Assembly: GCA_016934035.1 (NCBI GenBank)
Contig: JAFGTP010000011.1
Location: 124,486 to 188,485 of the forward strand
Reading direction: 5' to 3'
DNA length: 64,000 nt
DNA from: Fidelibacterota bacterium
GTDB taxonomy: Bacteria > Fidelibacterota > UBA2242 > JAFGTP01
Shown here: in pieces, positions 52,401 to 61,920 of the stretch
Position numbering within the stretch: the stretch's first letter is position 1
Layout of the letters: each line of letters begins with the position of its first letter
Notes under the pieces: model-generated
Seen by the model: the letters and a program-made list of their open reading frames with translations, nothing else
Databases searched by the model: none
Told to the model about the DNA's origin: nothing
Made by a program: the position numbers and the translations under genes

Positions 52401-52950
52401 AAAGAGTAACCAACTGGCCCTGCGACTGACGGAAAAGGGGGGCACCAATTGGGATTATTATATTGACATTGAGGGGAATGAAGAGAAATACCATGAAATT
52501 GTTCTTAAGGATTTTATTCGGTATAATGGCGGCAGCGATACGCTCAGATTGGCGAATATTGGTGAAATTTCAATTAATATTTTAAAAGGGAACGGGGACT
52601 TTGGCGAGAGTATTCTTTTTTTTGATTCTTTTAAATTTTTAACGGAATCTTCAGTGGTGTCTGTGGAGTACCCTCAGAAACCAACGGAAAAATTCCGGTT
52701 ACAACAGAATTATCCCAATCCCTTTAATCCTGAAACTACTATTGAATTTCAGTTAATAAAAAATTCCTATGTTACCCTTCAAATCTATGATCTACAAGGC
52801 TCACTTGTGGCAACATTGTTAGATGAAAATAAATTGGCTGGATTTTATCAACTGGCCTGGAATGCAACAGGCTATCCATCAGGAATTTATATATACAAAC
52901 TTATATCCGGCAATGCCAGGGAATCCGGGAAGTGTGTTTTGCTGAAATAA
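49432..52950 (+). CDS. multimodular GH5-like glycosidase with T9SS domain
   Basis: A 1172-residue secreted enzyme. In order: signal peptide, CBM-like domain (about 19-170), fibronectin-III domain (175-262), a DUF5060-like Ig domain (263-370), a GH5-like barrel (about 375-750; IVNEING with acid/base Glu537, FGEAGYTD with nucleophile Glu637), a beta domain, an invasin-like Ig domain (about 840-930), a carbohydrate-binding jelly roll (935-1080) and a T9SS tail (NYPNPFNPETT). The last 330 residues are closely related to those of the next gene's product. Substrate is probably beta-mannan by context; the exact GH5 subfamily is not certain. Confidence 0.87.
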   Translation: MKKILLFLTIFYFSVWAQSTAYFDDFNDRIISHWTVGSGDQTTYELTEQDGALSINYHRVADTSEWHNVNFMPSEMIDVSVTPEIFLRIKSSVETKLSVKPIYSNGKNDWFDWSLSPQGSWQEMTFSLVPENFSGGQLTKIYFYLDGGTTTEKTGLVSIDEFRIGAGQFELQVFNLKATALGENKIQLDWECNDSSVVENYKIYRQTYPGFNCNQNALTDSVVFSHYLDSGLAVNSRYYYKVIGTDKSGQESNLSNEVSALTFIAGSGPTVSRYGTNSNTVGLYEKFEIIVELNHVAYTNPYDPEEIDLKAIFTSPTDSTWTINGFYDDYNNNSQWKIRFSPNEPGTWRYHLIATDKAGTGQSEVYEFTAVHSNFHGWVRPSKINPHYFEYDDGTSYYGIGAYYPWNMNENGMNRMAANGSNFVGIWNIMYDEGNIIESMASGLGRYDQPKCARIDRIIEMSEARNMKVMLAIWPHDLLSQTVWAHQWHQNPYNTICNVEEFFADEEAWQYQEKQYRYIIARWGYSRSLGVWEIVNEINGTDGWQQGRSAEATQWTRKVSTFLRNNDPFHHPNTANQSGGQWWPEGYDAVDIPNAHMYESGWSSLYPSNPHRSSVNLYATITRDFWMGWNKPAMFGEAGYTDIYGGFSSGSANYTISYHNTIWSSWANGIAVTPVWWDYPILSDDDLMQLRAFANFISNHIEFLDFAHIGYQPIEVSGNLCDVYAMGTDTLAFGWMRQINGSSPSGHDFTLSGLDDQAYAISYYDTWTGELISTDILFSRDGVANQILPEMTYDKPDIAFIISPETYGETPSHIVLTTSEDHLLNDGKSTAELRVVLKDEAGRFCGNATNEISFSIIGGGTFIGSGNVVSQGGVATVQYQAPLETGPVNIIASSPGLATDTVYITISNFINFDDFEGYDSSEDLGNYWKTKATSMARVYLEKINIYEGSQGMKFNYKIGLGAPPYSAIYREITADLSPFEYFGFWVKATGKSNQLALRLTEKGGTNWDYYIDIEGNEEKYHEIVLKDFIRYNGGSDTLRLANIGEISINILKGNGDFGESILFFDSFKFLTESSVVSVEYPQKPTEKFRLQQNYPNPFNPETTIEFQLIKNSYVTLQIYDLQGSLVATLLDENKLAGFYQLAWNATGYPSGIYIYKLISGNARESGKCVLLK

Positions 52951-53115
52951 CATTCTCTTTGGAAACTTCAAACTTTTCAATAAGGATGTAAAAAAAACAA
53001 AACATTTTGAAAATCCTTCAGAAAATGAAAAACAAAAGTATTTGATAAATAAACTGATGAATGCTTCTCTAAATAATAAAATTTTTGGAAGAGTCATGAA
53101 ATAATTATAAAAATT

Positions 53116-55182
53116 ATGAAAAAATTAAAGATAAAAATACTCCTAATGTTACTAAGCATCATATCCATAAACTTTGCAGATACGCTGAAAGTATTGGAAT
53201 ATTTATACAGCATTTCAGGTGAAAATATTTTGGCCGGTCAACATAACCGGGAACCCAATTCAGATCCGGATAAGTGGACGGAATATATATTTGAAGCGAC
53301 GGGTAAATATCCTGCTTTATGGAGTGCTGATTTTCTGTTTCAACAGGACAATATTGATAATCGCTGGACAATGATCTATGAAGCAAAAGAGCAATGGGAC
53401 AATGGCGCAGTGGTTTCCATCATGTGGCATGCATGTCCGCCTGATCAACCTGAACCCTGTAACTGGAATACTGGGATAATAAATTCTCAACTCTCAGATG
53501 CTCAATGGACGGAACTTTTAACGGAAGGGGCACCCCTCAATACTATATTTAAATCCAGGATGGATGAAATCGCAACCTATCTTCAATATCTTGAAGATGA
53601 AGGTGTTGAAGTACTTTGGAAACCCTTTCATGAAATGAACCAAGGGGCTTTTTGGTGGGGTGGCAGGCCGGGACCGGAGGGTACCGCAAAACTCTATCGT
53701 TTTCTATATGAATATTTCACCAATGAAAAAGGTTTGTCAAATCTGGTATGGGTTTGGGATATGCAGGATTTAAGCCGCGATTTTGAAGATTATAACCCTG
53801 GTGATGCATACTGGGATATCTTTGCCTTTGATATTTATGATAATGGGTTTGATAAATCCTGGTATGATTATATACTTTCCATAGTCGGTGATAAACCTAT
53901 AGCTATTGGTGAATGTGCTGAGTTGCCTACTGCTGGACTTTTGCAATCCCAACCCCGATGGGTATATTTTTTGAGTTGGGCAGAATTGGTACAAAGTCAT
54001 AACACACTTTTGGAAATTCGAGAAATATATAGTGATCCCCACGTCATTACACGTGATGAAATGCCAGGATGGGGAGATTTTGGAGAAATACCTTTTAGGA
54101 TTGAGATTGCGTCCAACGCAGACCAATTATTAAATAATGGCATTATGACAACTGAAATCAAAGCTATGCTCAAAGATGAAGATGGGAAATTTTGTGGGAA
54201 CGCCACCAATGAAATCATTTTCTCTATTATTGGAAAAGGCACATTCACAACGAACAATATTGTAAATGCAACAGGCGGGAGAGCTTCAATAGTATACCAG
54301 TCTCCATTGGAACAAGGGTTTGAAAAAATAGTGGCATCATCACAGGGATTGATTTCTGATACCATCGATATAGAAATTACAGGTATTTTAAACTTTGATG
54401 ACTTTGAGAATTATGATGCAACCTATGAACTGGAATTATACTGGCAGGAAAAAAGTACATCGATGGTGCGGCTTTACCTTGAGAAGTTACTGGCAAATGA
54501 TGGTACTCAAAGTATGAAATTCAATTATAAAATTGGTGAAGGCGCACCGCCTTATGCAGCTATTTACAAAGAAAATAGTGCAGACCTATCGGGCTGTAAA
54601 TATTTTGGATTCTGGTATCAACCCACCGGAAGAAGTAATCAACTGGCAATCCGCCTGACCGAAAGAAATGGTACACATTGGGATTTTTATTTTGATATCG
54701 AAGGAAATGAAGGTCTATATACTGAAATCGCCTTGGCTGATTTTATCAGGTACAGTGGCTTATCTGATTCAATCAACCTGTCTGAAATTGTGGAAGTTTC
54801 TCTCAATATATTGAAAGGAAACGGTGAATATGGTGAGGGAATCATTTATTTTGATAGTATAAAATTTTTAACTGAAAATTCCATTGTATCAATTGATGAA
54901 GCTCAAGGTCACAGTCCGGAAAAATTTTACATGGAACAGAATTATCCCAATCCCTTTAATCCCAAAACAACGATAGAATACCAATTAAAAATTAGCTCTG
55001 ATGTCAGACTGAATATCTATGATATTCGGGGAGTTTTAGTTCAAAAATTGGTGAATGAATATAAAATTGCTGGCAAATATCAGGTTTTATGGGATGCTGA
55101 AGATTTTCCATCAGGACTTTATGTTTATCAGCTCGTTGCAGGAGAAACGATCCATATGAGGAAATGTTTACTACTGAAATAA
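53116..55182 (+). CDS. GH26 endo-beta-mannanase with T9SS domain
   Basis: A 688-residue secreted mannanase. The GH26 barrel (residues about 25-325) has WKPFHEMN with acid/base Glu173 and AIGECAEL with nucleophile Glu266, plus GQHNREPNSDPDKW near the substrate cleft and MWHACPPDQP. An invasin-like Ig domain (about 335-420), a CBM jelly roll (425-575) and a T9SS sorting domain (NYPNPFNPKTT) follow. The gene is A+T richer than its paralogue downstream. It follows the multimodular GH5 gene by 165 bp, a gap with no clear terminator. Confidence 0.94.
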   Translation: MKKLKIKILLMLLSIISINFADTLKVLEYLYSISGENILAGQHNREPNSDPDKWTEYIFEATGKYPALWSADFLFQQDNIDNRWTMIYEAKEQWDNGAVVSIMWHACPPDQPEPCNWNTGIINSQLSDAQWTELLTEGAPLNTIFKSRMDEIATYLQYLEDEGVEVLWKPFHEMNQGAFWWGGRPGPEGTAKLYRFLYEYFTNEKGLSNLVWVWDMQDLSRDFEDYNPGDAYWDIFAFDIYDNGFDKSWYDYILSIVGDKPIAIGECAELPTAGLLQSQPRWVYFLSWAELVQSHNTLLEIREIYSDPHVITRDEMPGWGDFGEIPFRIEIASNADQLLNNGIMTTEIKAMLKDEDGKFCGNATNEIIFSIIGKGTFTTNNIVNATGGRASIVYQSPLEQGFEKIVASSQGLISDTIDIEITGILNFDDFENYDATYELELYWQEKSTSMVRLYLEKLLANDGTQSMKFNYKIGEGAPPYAAIYKENSADLSGCKYFGFWYQPTGRSNQLAIRLTERNGTHWDFYFDIEGNEGLYTEIALADFIRYSGLSDSINLSEIVEVSLNILKGNGEYGEGIIYFDSIKFLTENSIVSIDEAQGHSPEKFYMEQNYPNPFNPKTTIEYQLKISSDVRLNIYDIRGVLVQKLVNEYKIAGKYQVLWDAEDFPSGLYVYQLVAGETIHMRKCLLLK

Positions 55183-55220
55183 AGAAATCTGAATTATCAA
55201 AAAAACATGAGGGTAATAAT

Positions 55221-56231
55221 TTGATTAGTGGATATAATTTGAAGTGCATAAAATTACAATTTGGAATGATGCTTATATTGTTCATTTTGGCAAACTGCTC
55301 TGAAAAAAGCACAAAATCAGATCCAGAAGACCATAGCTTATCTGTTCTGAATTATTTATATACAATTTCCGGAGAATCGATACTGTCAGGTCAGCACAAT
55401 CGTGAACCCAATGCTGAACCCTCGAAATGGACGGACTACATTTACACCACCACGGGAAAGTACCCGGCTTTATGGAGCGGCGATTTTTTGTTTCAGCAGG
55501 AAAATATTGATAATCGCTGGACCATGATCGCCGAAGCAAAAAGACAATGGGAACTGGGATCAGTTGTATCGATAATGTGGCATGTCTGCCCACCGGACCA
55601 GGATGAACCCTGTCAGTGGGACCCCGGCATTCTCAACGCTCTTTTGATAGATGATCAATGGGAAGAATTGTTTACTGAGGGTGCGCCCCTGAACCTTCGC
55701 TGGAAAAACAGAATGGATGATATCGCGGTTTACCTTCAGTATCTTGAAGACGAGGGTGTCGAAGTGCTCTGGAAACCTTTTCATGAAATGAACCAGGAAA
55801 AATTCTGGTGGGGCGGACGACCGGGGCCGGAAGGGACTGCCAAATTATATCGTTATCTGCACGATTATTTTACCAATGAAAAGGGATTGTCAAACCTGAT
55901 CTGGGTTTGGAATATGCAGGATTTGTCCAGGGATTTTGAATCCTACAATCCCGGCAATGAATACTGGGACTTATTTACCTTTGATATTTATGGCAATGGC
56001 TTTGATATATCCTGGTATAATTACATTCTGACTATCGTCGGAAGCAAACCGTTGGCCATCGGCGAATGCGCCAAACTTCCGACCCATGAAGTCCTCGCCA
56101 ATCAGCCTCGCTGGGTTTACTTCATGGCCTGGGCCGAACTGGTGAAAAGCCATAATACCGATGAACAAATCAAAACTATTTATAATAATCCGAGAGTCCT
56201 GACTCGTGATGAACTTCCGGGTTGGAAATGA
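55221..56231 (+). CDS. GH26 endo-beta-mannanase, lipoprotein form
   Basis: A 336-residue mannanase, nearly all catalytic. TTG 55221 is chosen because GAGGG is 8 bp ahead; the open frame reaches back into the upstream gene. The signal MLILFILANC gives a lipid-modified Cys. The barrel repeats the paralogue's motifs: SGQHNREPNAEPSKW, WHVCPPDQDEPC, LWKPFHEMN and AIGECAKLP. It looks like a tandem duplicate of the previous gene's catalytic domain that has lost the Ig, CBM and T9SS parts and is held on the outer membrane instead. It lies 38 bp downstream. Confidence 0.94.
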   Translation: MISGYNLKCIKLQFGMMLILFILANCSEKSTKSDPEDHSLSVLNYLYTISGESILSGQHNREPNAEPSKWTDYIYTTTGKYPALWSGDFLFQQENIDNRWTMIAEAKRQWELGSVVSIMWHVCPPDQDEPCQWDPGILNALLIDDQWEELFTEGAPLNLRWKNRMDDIAVYLQYLEDEGVEVLWKPFHEMNQEKFWWGGRPGPEGTAKLYRYLHDYFTNEKGLSNLIWVWNMQDLSRDFESYNPGNEYWDLFTFDIYGNGFDISWYNYILTIVGSKPLAIGECAKLPTHEVLANQPRWVYFMAWAELVKSHNTDEQIKTIYNNPRVLTRDELPGWK

Positions 56232-56261
56232 TTGAAAAATTTTTTTTAAGAGGGAAAAGTC

Positions 56262-58832
56262 ATGAAGAAACTATTTTTTTTGTTTATTTTACTTGTTTCG
56301 ATCATTCATATCCCATTAATGGCGAAAGAAAATCAAATAATGGAATTAAATAAAGGATGGACATTCAGGCAGGCTGATAAAACCCAGGAATATGAGGCAA
56401 AAGTTCCCGGAGATGTGCATTCCGATTTGCTTCGAAAGGGTTTGATCGGGGAGCCTTATTTCCGATTAAATGAACATAACCTGCAGTGGATAGACAAAGT
56501 GGACTGGGAATACCGGACGATTTTTGATGTCGATGAGGCCTTGCTTGCAAAAAAAAGAATCTATCTGGTTTTCGAAGGGCTGGATACCTATGCCGAAGTC
56601 ACTTTGAATGGCAAGGTTGTATTGCAAGCGGATAATATGTTTCGAAACTGGCAGGTGGAAGTCCGGGACCATTTGAAAAAAAATAACAATGAATTGAAAG
56701 TCCTGTTTCATTCGGCGATCAAGCGGGGGCTGGAAAAATTGGCCTTTGAAAAAATTCAATACCCCGCACCACCCAATGACCTGTCCGAAATCGGAGGGAT
56801 CGGAAATAAAAAAGTTAGTATATTCACTCGAAAAGCAGGCTACCATTATGGCTGGGACTGGGGGCCACGGTTGGTTACCAGCGGAATATGGAGACCGGCC
56901 AAACTGGTGGGCTGGAATGAGGTGACCATTGAAAATACTTTTTTCCGGCAGTTGAAGATTTCCAGCCAAAAAGCAGAATTGCTGGCCATTCTTGAAACGG
57001 AGTCAGAAAGAGAATTGGAAGTGCTCATCGTCATCAGAAACGGGAAAAAGATTTTGGCAGAAAGCCCTGTATCTCTGAAACCAGGGCAGAACCGGACCGA
57101 AATACCCTTTGAAATTCTTCAGCCAAAATTATGGTGGCCCAGGGGCCTGGGCGAACAAAACCTTTATGAATTGAAAGCCGAAATGATGGTTGAAAATCGG
57201 ATTGTTGATGAGGTATCCCATCAAGTTGGGTTGCGTACCCTCGAAGTCGTTCAGGAACCGGACCAATATGGTGAAAGTTTTTATTTTCGGGTCAATGGAA
57301 TACCGGTTTTTATGAAGGGTGCCAATTATATACCCAATGATGTCTTCCTCAACCAGGTGACGCCTGAAAAATATGAATTTATCCTGGAATCTGCGGCTGA
57401 TGCCCATATGAATATGCTCCGGGTCTGGGGAGGTGGTATCTATGAAAACGACCTTTTTTACAAACTCTGTGATCAAAAAGGATTACTTGTCTGGCAGGAT
57501 TTTATGTTTGCCTGCTCGATGTATCCCGGAGATGAACTCTTTCTTGCCAATGTCCGACAGGAAGCCGTTGATAATGTAAAACGTCTTCGCAACCACCCTT
57601 GCCTGGCGCTCTGGTGCGGCAACAATGAAAATAGAATGGGCTGGACATGGTGGGGCTGGGAGAAAAAAATAAGTGAAGAGCAGGGGCGGGAAGTGGCGGA
57701 TAAGCTGTACCGCATTTATGAAAAAATGTATCATGAAATTTTACCGGAAACAGTTGATGAGCACGATCCGGACCGCTTTTACTGGTCATCTTCACCCTCT
57801 GCTGGGATGGGTGAATTGCCCAGCAATGACAAAGGTGATGTTCACTATTGGGGCGTGTGGTGGGGAAAAGAGCCTTTCTCCAATTATGAAACTGTAATAC
57901 CCCGATTCATGTCGGAATTCGGATTTCAGTCCTTTCCTGAATTTTCCACTGTTAAAAGATATACTAAACCAGAGGATTATGATATTTACTCCGAAGTGAT
58001 GAAATCCCATCAGCGGTCTTCCATCGGCAATGAAACCATCGAAGAATACATGCTGCGGGACTATCATAAACCGAGGGATTTTGCAACTTTTCTATATGTA
58101 AGTCAGGTGTTGCAGGCGGAAGGTGTCGGATTTGGTATTGAAGCTCATCGACGCAACCGTGGAAAATGCATGGGCACACTTTTCTGGCAACTGAATGATT
58201 GCTGGCCCGTTGCCTCATGGTCCTCCATTGATTATTATGGCAAATGGAAAGCGCTTCAGTATTATGCAAAAAAATTATATCAGCCGGTCCTTGTTTCACC
58301 CCACAGAGAAAATGGAAAAATTGATATTCATGTGATTTCTGATCTTCCCGATAACCGGCCGGCAAAACTAATATTGACAATGATGGATTTTAGCGGCGTG
58401 GTGAAATGGAACAAATCATCGGATATCGAAATCTCGGCTAATGAAGCCCACATTTATGATTCCATTGAGGAAGAATTCTTGCTAAAACTAGGTTTAAAAA
58501 ATAAATGTCTGCTCAAAGCAGTTGTTGAATTTCCTGACGGTGACATTGCTTCACAAAATGTTTTCTATTTTGACAAACCCAAAAATCTGGAATTTGATGA
58601 AACCGAAGTGAATTATTCCGTCAATCGGGCAGAAAATGAATTTTTCATTTCTTTGATGTCGGAAAAGTTGGTGAAAAATCTATACATCATGGTTGAAGGA
58701 TGTGAGGGATTTCTATCAGATAATTATTTTGATTTATTGCCAGGTGAGAAAATAACCCTGAGTTTTAAACCGAATCAGCCGATGGGTGACCAAAATCTGC
58801 ATCTGAGTTTTATGGCAATTAATGATTTATAA
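56262..58832 (+). CDS. GH2 beta-mannosidase
   Basis: An 856-residue exported exo-enzyme that releases mannose from the non-reducing ends of mannooligosaccharides. It has a signal peptide, a sugar-binding domain (VPGDVHSDLLRKGLIGEPYFRLNE, GYHYGWDWGPRLVTSGIWRPA), an Ig-like domain and the GH2 barrel with WCGNNE (acid/base Glu456) and MSEFGF (nucleophile Glu552). This is the classical eukaryote- and Bacteroides-type beta-mannosidase. It has no T9SS tail, so it is probably periplasmic. The gene starts 30 bp after the GH26 lipoprotein gene with GAGGG upstream. Confidence 0.96.
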   Translation: MKKLFFLFILLVSIIHIPLMAKENQIMELNKGWTFRQADKTQEYEAKVPGDVHSDLLRKGLIGEPYFRLNEHNLQWIDKVDWEYRTIFDVDEALLAKKRIYLVFEGLDTYAEVTLNGKVVLQADNMFRNWQVEVRDHLKKNNNELKVLFHSAIKRGLEKLAFEKIQYPAPPNDLSEIGGIGNKKVSIFTRKAGYHYGWDWGPRLVTSGIWRPAKLVGWNEVTIENTFFRQLKISSQKAELLAILETESERELEVLIVIRNGKKILAESPVSLKPGQNRTEIPFEILQPKLWWPRGLGEQNLYELKAEMMVENRIVDEVSHQVGLRTLEVVQEPDQYGESFYFRVNGIPVFMKGANYIPNDVFLNQVTPEKYEFILESAADAHMNMLRVWGGGIYENDLFYKLCDQKGLLVWQDFMFACSMYPGDELFLANVRQEAVDNVKRLRNHPCLALWCGNNENRMGWTWWGWEKKISEEQGREVADKLYRIYEKMYHEILPETVDEHDPDRFYWSSSPSAGMGELPSNDKGDVHYWGVWWGKEPFSNYETVIPRFMSEFGFQSFPEFSTVKRYTKPEDYDIYSEVMKSHQRSSIGNETIEEYMLRDYHKPRDFATFLYVSQVLQAEGVGFGIEAHRRNRGKCMGTLFWQLNDCWPVASWSSIDYYGKWKALQYYAKKLYQPVLVSPHRENGKIDIHVISDLPDNRPAKLILTMMDFSGVVKWNKSSDIEISANEAHIYDSIEEEFLLKLGLKNKCLLKAVVEFPDGDIASQNVFYFDKPKNLEFDETEVNYSVNRAENEFFISLMSEKLVKNLYIMVEGCEGFLSDNYFDLLPGEKITLSFKPNQPMGDQNLHLSFMAINDL

Positions 58833-58942
58833 TTATCGGGTAAGAGACAAAAAACAGCAGGAAAGTGTCGGTGGCAATCCAGTGCACCTTTCTAAATGAA
58901 GATATTTAATGTTTTTAGGAAAATTAAATGGAGGGTATCCTT

Positions 58943-61909
58943 TTGAAAAGATTATTTTTTATTCATTTATTATTAACAATTTCTTTTTTTTCAGCATGTA
59001 CTGCAGCCCTCCGTCCAGACCTCATTTATCCCCTTCAAAATTCTGTATTATCCACAAACATGCCGACTCTACACTGGAGCCAGGTACCGGGTGAAAAATC
59101 CGAAGTCTGGATTGACGGCATTAAAATGGCGGAAATTGACAACTCTCAAAATTCATTTATTCCATTTCCGCTTTCTTTTGGAGAACATCAATGGTTTGTC
59201 CTTACTTATTGTGATGGCAAGAAGATCGAAAGTGATAGATGGAAATTTTCAATCGAAGATAAATCAATATCCTTAATCCCGGATAAAGCCATGGTTTTGC
59301 GTAATAACTGGCAAGTGAAATCTTCGCTCATCGTCGGAAATAATGGTGGACAACTCGCAACTTCCACAACCCAAACAGATGACTGGCATAAAACATCGTT
59401 ACCGGCTACAGTTTTATCAGCCCTTGTTCGAAACGGACTTTATCCAAATCCTTATGTCGGATTGAACAATATGTTGATTCCAGATATGAGTGATTCACTG
59501 AATATTGCCTGTGATTTGCTGAAATACAGCCACATTGCGGGACAAAATCCCTGGAAAAACCCTTACTGGTTCAGGACTGAATTTTCATTGGATAAAACCT
59601 TTGAAGGTAAACGGATATTATTGAATTTTAATGAAATAAATTACAAAGCCGAAGTCTGGCTCAATGGCAAACTGGTAGCCGACACGGCAACGGTCAAAGG
59701 AATGGAACGCCAATTTCATTTTGATATTTCTGATAAAGCCAGCCCGGAGTCTGAAAATGTGCTGGCTGTGGCTATATATCCGCCGGACCATCCGGGATTG
59801 CCATCACCGCCACCCATCGAGACCTTCGCTCATCCCGGCAGAAATCTCGGTGCTGACGCTTTGATTACCAGAGATTACACCAAATGGGACGTGCTGGGCT
59901 GGGACTGGCAACCAGCTGTTCGTGACCGTGATATGGGAATTACTGAGGAGGTATATATTTCCACAGAAAATCAGTTGGAGATTCAGGACATGTACATTGC
60001 TTCGGATTTGCCACTTCCCGATACCACATTGGCTGATATTAAAATCGCGGTAAAACTGGTCAATCATTCCACAAAAGCTGAAAAATTTCAACTCAAAACC
60101 ACAATCGATGATGGTGATGAAAAAATTGTCATCCAACAAAAAATCGAACTGGCCGGGGAAACATCCAAAGTTATACATCTGGATAAAAAAACTTTTCCCC
60201 AATTACAAATCAAAAATCCGAAATTGTGGTGGCCAAGCGGTTACGGTAGGCAAAATCTATATAATGTTACAATGGAAGTGCAGCAGGGTTTTAAATCAAT
60301 TGATACAGAAACTACTAGCTTTGGAATTCGTGAAGTCAGCACATATATCGGCAACAATGAGCGTGTTTATGCCATTAATGGCCGGGACATTTATCTTAAA
60401 GGTGCCAACTGGGTTATTGATATGATGCTGAATTGGAATGCGCAACGCTATGAGGAGGAAATCCTTTTTGCGAAAGCTGCCAATATGAATTTTTTGCGGG
60501 TCTGGGGGCCGACAGGTGTGCCACCGAAGGCATTTTTTGAGGCTGCGGATCAGTATGGTATTATGATTTGGCAGGATTTTTTGCATGACCATTGGGGCAC
60601 GTTTAACAATAATGAAGATTATATGCCTGAAGAAAAACTCTATGAAAAAGCCACAATCAATGTCATAAAAAAAATCAGAAATCATCCCAGCCTTTTTACC
60701 TGGTGTGGCGGAAATGAAGGTGTCAATCCCAGAGAGAATTTGATAATGAAAAAACTGCTGCCGGAACACGACGGCCTTGATTCACGCTATTACCTGAAAA
60801 CCTCAACAGGCGATGGCGTTCACGGTGGCGGGCCCTATCATACCATTCGTCCGAAAGAATATTTTCATCACCATAAAATCACCGGATTCAGCAGTGAAAT
60901 CGGCCCCAGTGGTGTGCCGGTGGCAAGCAGTATGTACAAGTTTTTACCGGAATTGGGTAAAAACTGGAAAAAAGGCTATTTTCCCATAGAAAGAACTTGG
61001 ACTTATCATGATGCCACTTGTCGTACCGGCAGTGATGACCGGAAATTTACACATTATGATGAAATTGTCAGAAAGGATTATGGCTTTCCTGACAGCAATG
61101 GTGTTGACGGAGTCAGGGATTATCTGGACAAATGCCAGTTGGTGAACTACGATGTCTATCGTGCTTCTATCGAAGCGGTGAATCAGGGATTATGGAAAGA
61201 GTCCAGTGGCTATGCTCTCTGGAAGTTCAATTCATCCTGGCCCAGTCTGACCTGGCAGATTTTTGACTGGTATCAGGCATCTCATGCCGGATTTTATGGC
61301 ACTCAAAAAGCCGGTGAAAGGGTACATGTTCAACTGAATCGTGATGACAATACGGTATCAATTATCAATGGTGGGTGGCAAAATCTGAAGGGCGTCACTG
61401 TTGCCGCCATTTTGTACAACACGGCCTCATTGAGAATCTGGCAAAAAGAAGTTACAGCCTCTGTTCCGGATAACAGTGCTTTTCAAACAGAAATCACAGT
61501 GCCGGAAGGAAAAGACCTCAATTTTCTGAAACTCTCCTTACTGGATAGTGAGGGTAACATTTTATCGGATAATTTTTACTGGCTCCAACAGGACAATCAT
61601 TTTCATGAATTGCAGCATTTACCTGAAGCGCGACTTAGTGGAGAATTGACCGAAAAATCAGGAAAAGAAGCCAAAATCTGTGCCGTAACACTGAAAAATG
61701 AGACTGATAAAATTGCTTTTTTTCTCCATCTATCCCTGAAAAACAGTGACACAGAAGATGAAATTTTGCCCTCTTTCTGGAGCGATAATTATTTCAGTCT
61801 TTTACCGGGAGAAGCAAAAACCGTAATCGTCCAAAGTGATACTGATATTGATGAAAATGTTTTTGTTGAGATAGAGGGTATCAATATCAAAACAATACAA
61901 TTGAAATAA
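58943..61909 (+). CDS. GH2 exo/endo-beta-mannosidase-like lipoprotein
   Basis: A 988-residue lipoprotein. I chose TTG 58943, 7 bp after GGAGGG, because the ORF's first ATG at 58928 overlaps that site. The lipobox is FFSAC (Cys19). An N-terminal fibronectin-III-like domain (LIYPLQNSVLSTNMPTLHWSQV) precedes the GH2 sugar-binding and Ig domains. The barrel has FTWCGGNEG (acid/base Glu592) and FSSEIGPSG (nucleophile Glu652). The layout resembles the GH2 branch with mannosylglycoprotein endo-beta-mannosidase and exo-glucosaminidase, so cleavage of a mannan side group rather than plain mannooligosaccharide is possible. It is separated by 11 bp from the next gene. Confidence 0.85.
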   Translation: MKRLFFIHLLLTISFFSACTAALRPDLIYPLQNSVLSTNMPTLHWSQVPGEKSEVWIDGIKMAEIDNSQNSFIPFPLSFGEHQWFVLTYCDGKKIESDRWKFSIEDKSISLIPDKAMVLRNNWQVKSSLIVGNNGGQLATSTTQTDDWHKTSLPATVLSALVRNGLYPNPYVGLNNMLIPDMSDSLNIACDLLKYSHIAGQNPWKNPYWFRTEFSLDKTFEGKRILLNFNEINYKAEVWLNGKLVADTATVKGMERQFHFDISDKASPESENVLAVAIYPPDHPGLPSPPPIETFAHPGRNLGADALITRDYTKWDVLGWDWQPAVRDRDMGITEEVYISTENQLEIQDMYIASDLPLPDTTLADIKIAVKLVNHSTKAEKFQLKTTIDDGDEKIVIQQKIELAGETSKVIHLDKKTFPQLQIKNPKLWWPSGYGRQNLYNVTMEVQQGFKSIDTETTSFGIREVSTYIGNNERVYAINGRDIYLKGANWVIDMMLNWNAQRYEEEILFAKAANMNFLRVWGPTGVPPKAFFEAADQYGIMIWQDFLHDHWGTFNNNEDYMPEEKLYEKATINVIKKIRNHPSLFTWCGGNEGVNPRENLIMKKLLPEHDGLDSRYYLKTSTGDGVHGGGPYHTIRPKEYFHHHKITGFSSEIGPSGVPVASSMYKFLPELGKNWKKGYFPIERTWTYHDATCRTGSDDRKFTHYDEIVRKDYGFPDSNGVDGVRDYLDKCQLVNYDVYRASIEAVNQGLWKESSGYALWKFNSSWPSLTWQIFDWYQASHAGFYGTQKAGERVHVQLNRDDNTVSIINGGWQNLKGVTVAAILYNTASLRIWQKEVTASVPDNSAFQTEITVPEGKDLNFLKLSLLDSEGNILSDNFYWLQQDNHFHELQHLPEARLSGELTEKSGKEAKICAVTLKNETDKIAFFLHLSLKNSDTEDEILPSFWSDNYFSLLPGEAKTVIVQSDTDIDENVFVEIEGINIKTIQLK

Positions 61910-61920
61910 AGGGTGAAAAT

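Noticed and set aside
53116-56231. Assembly duplication of one GH26 gene
   Set aside because: The two copies differ in many residues, in base composition and in their C-terminal domains, so they are real paralogues.
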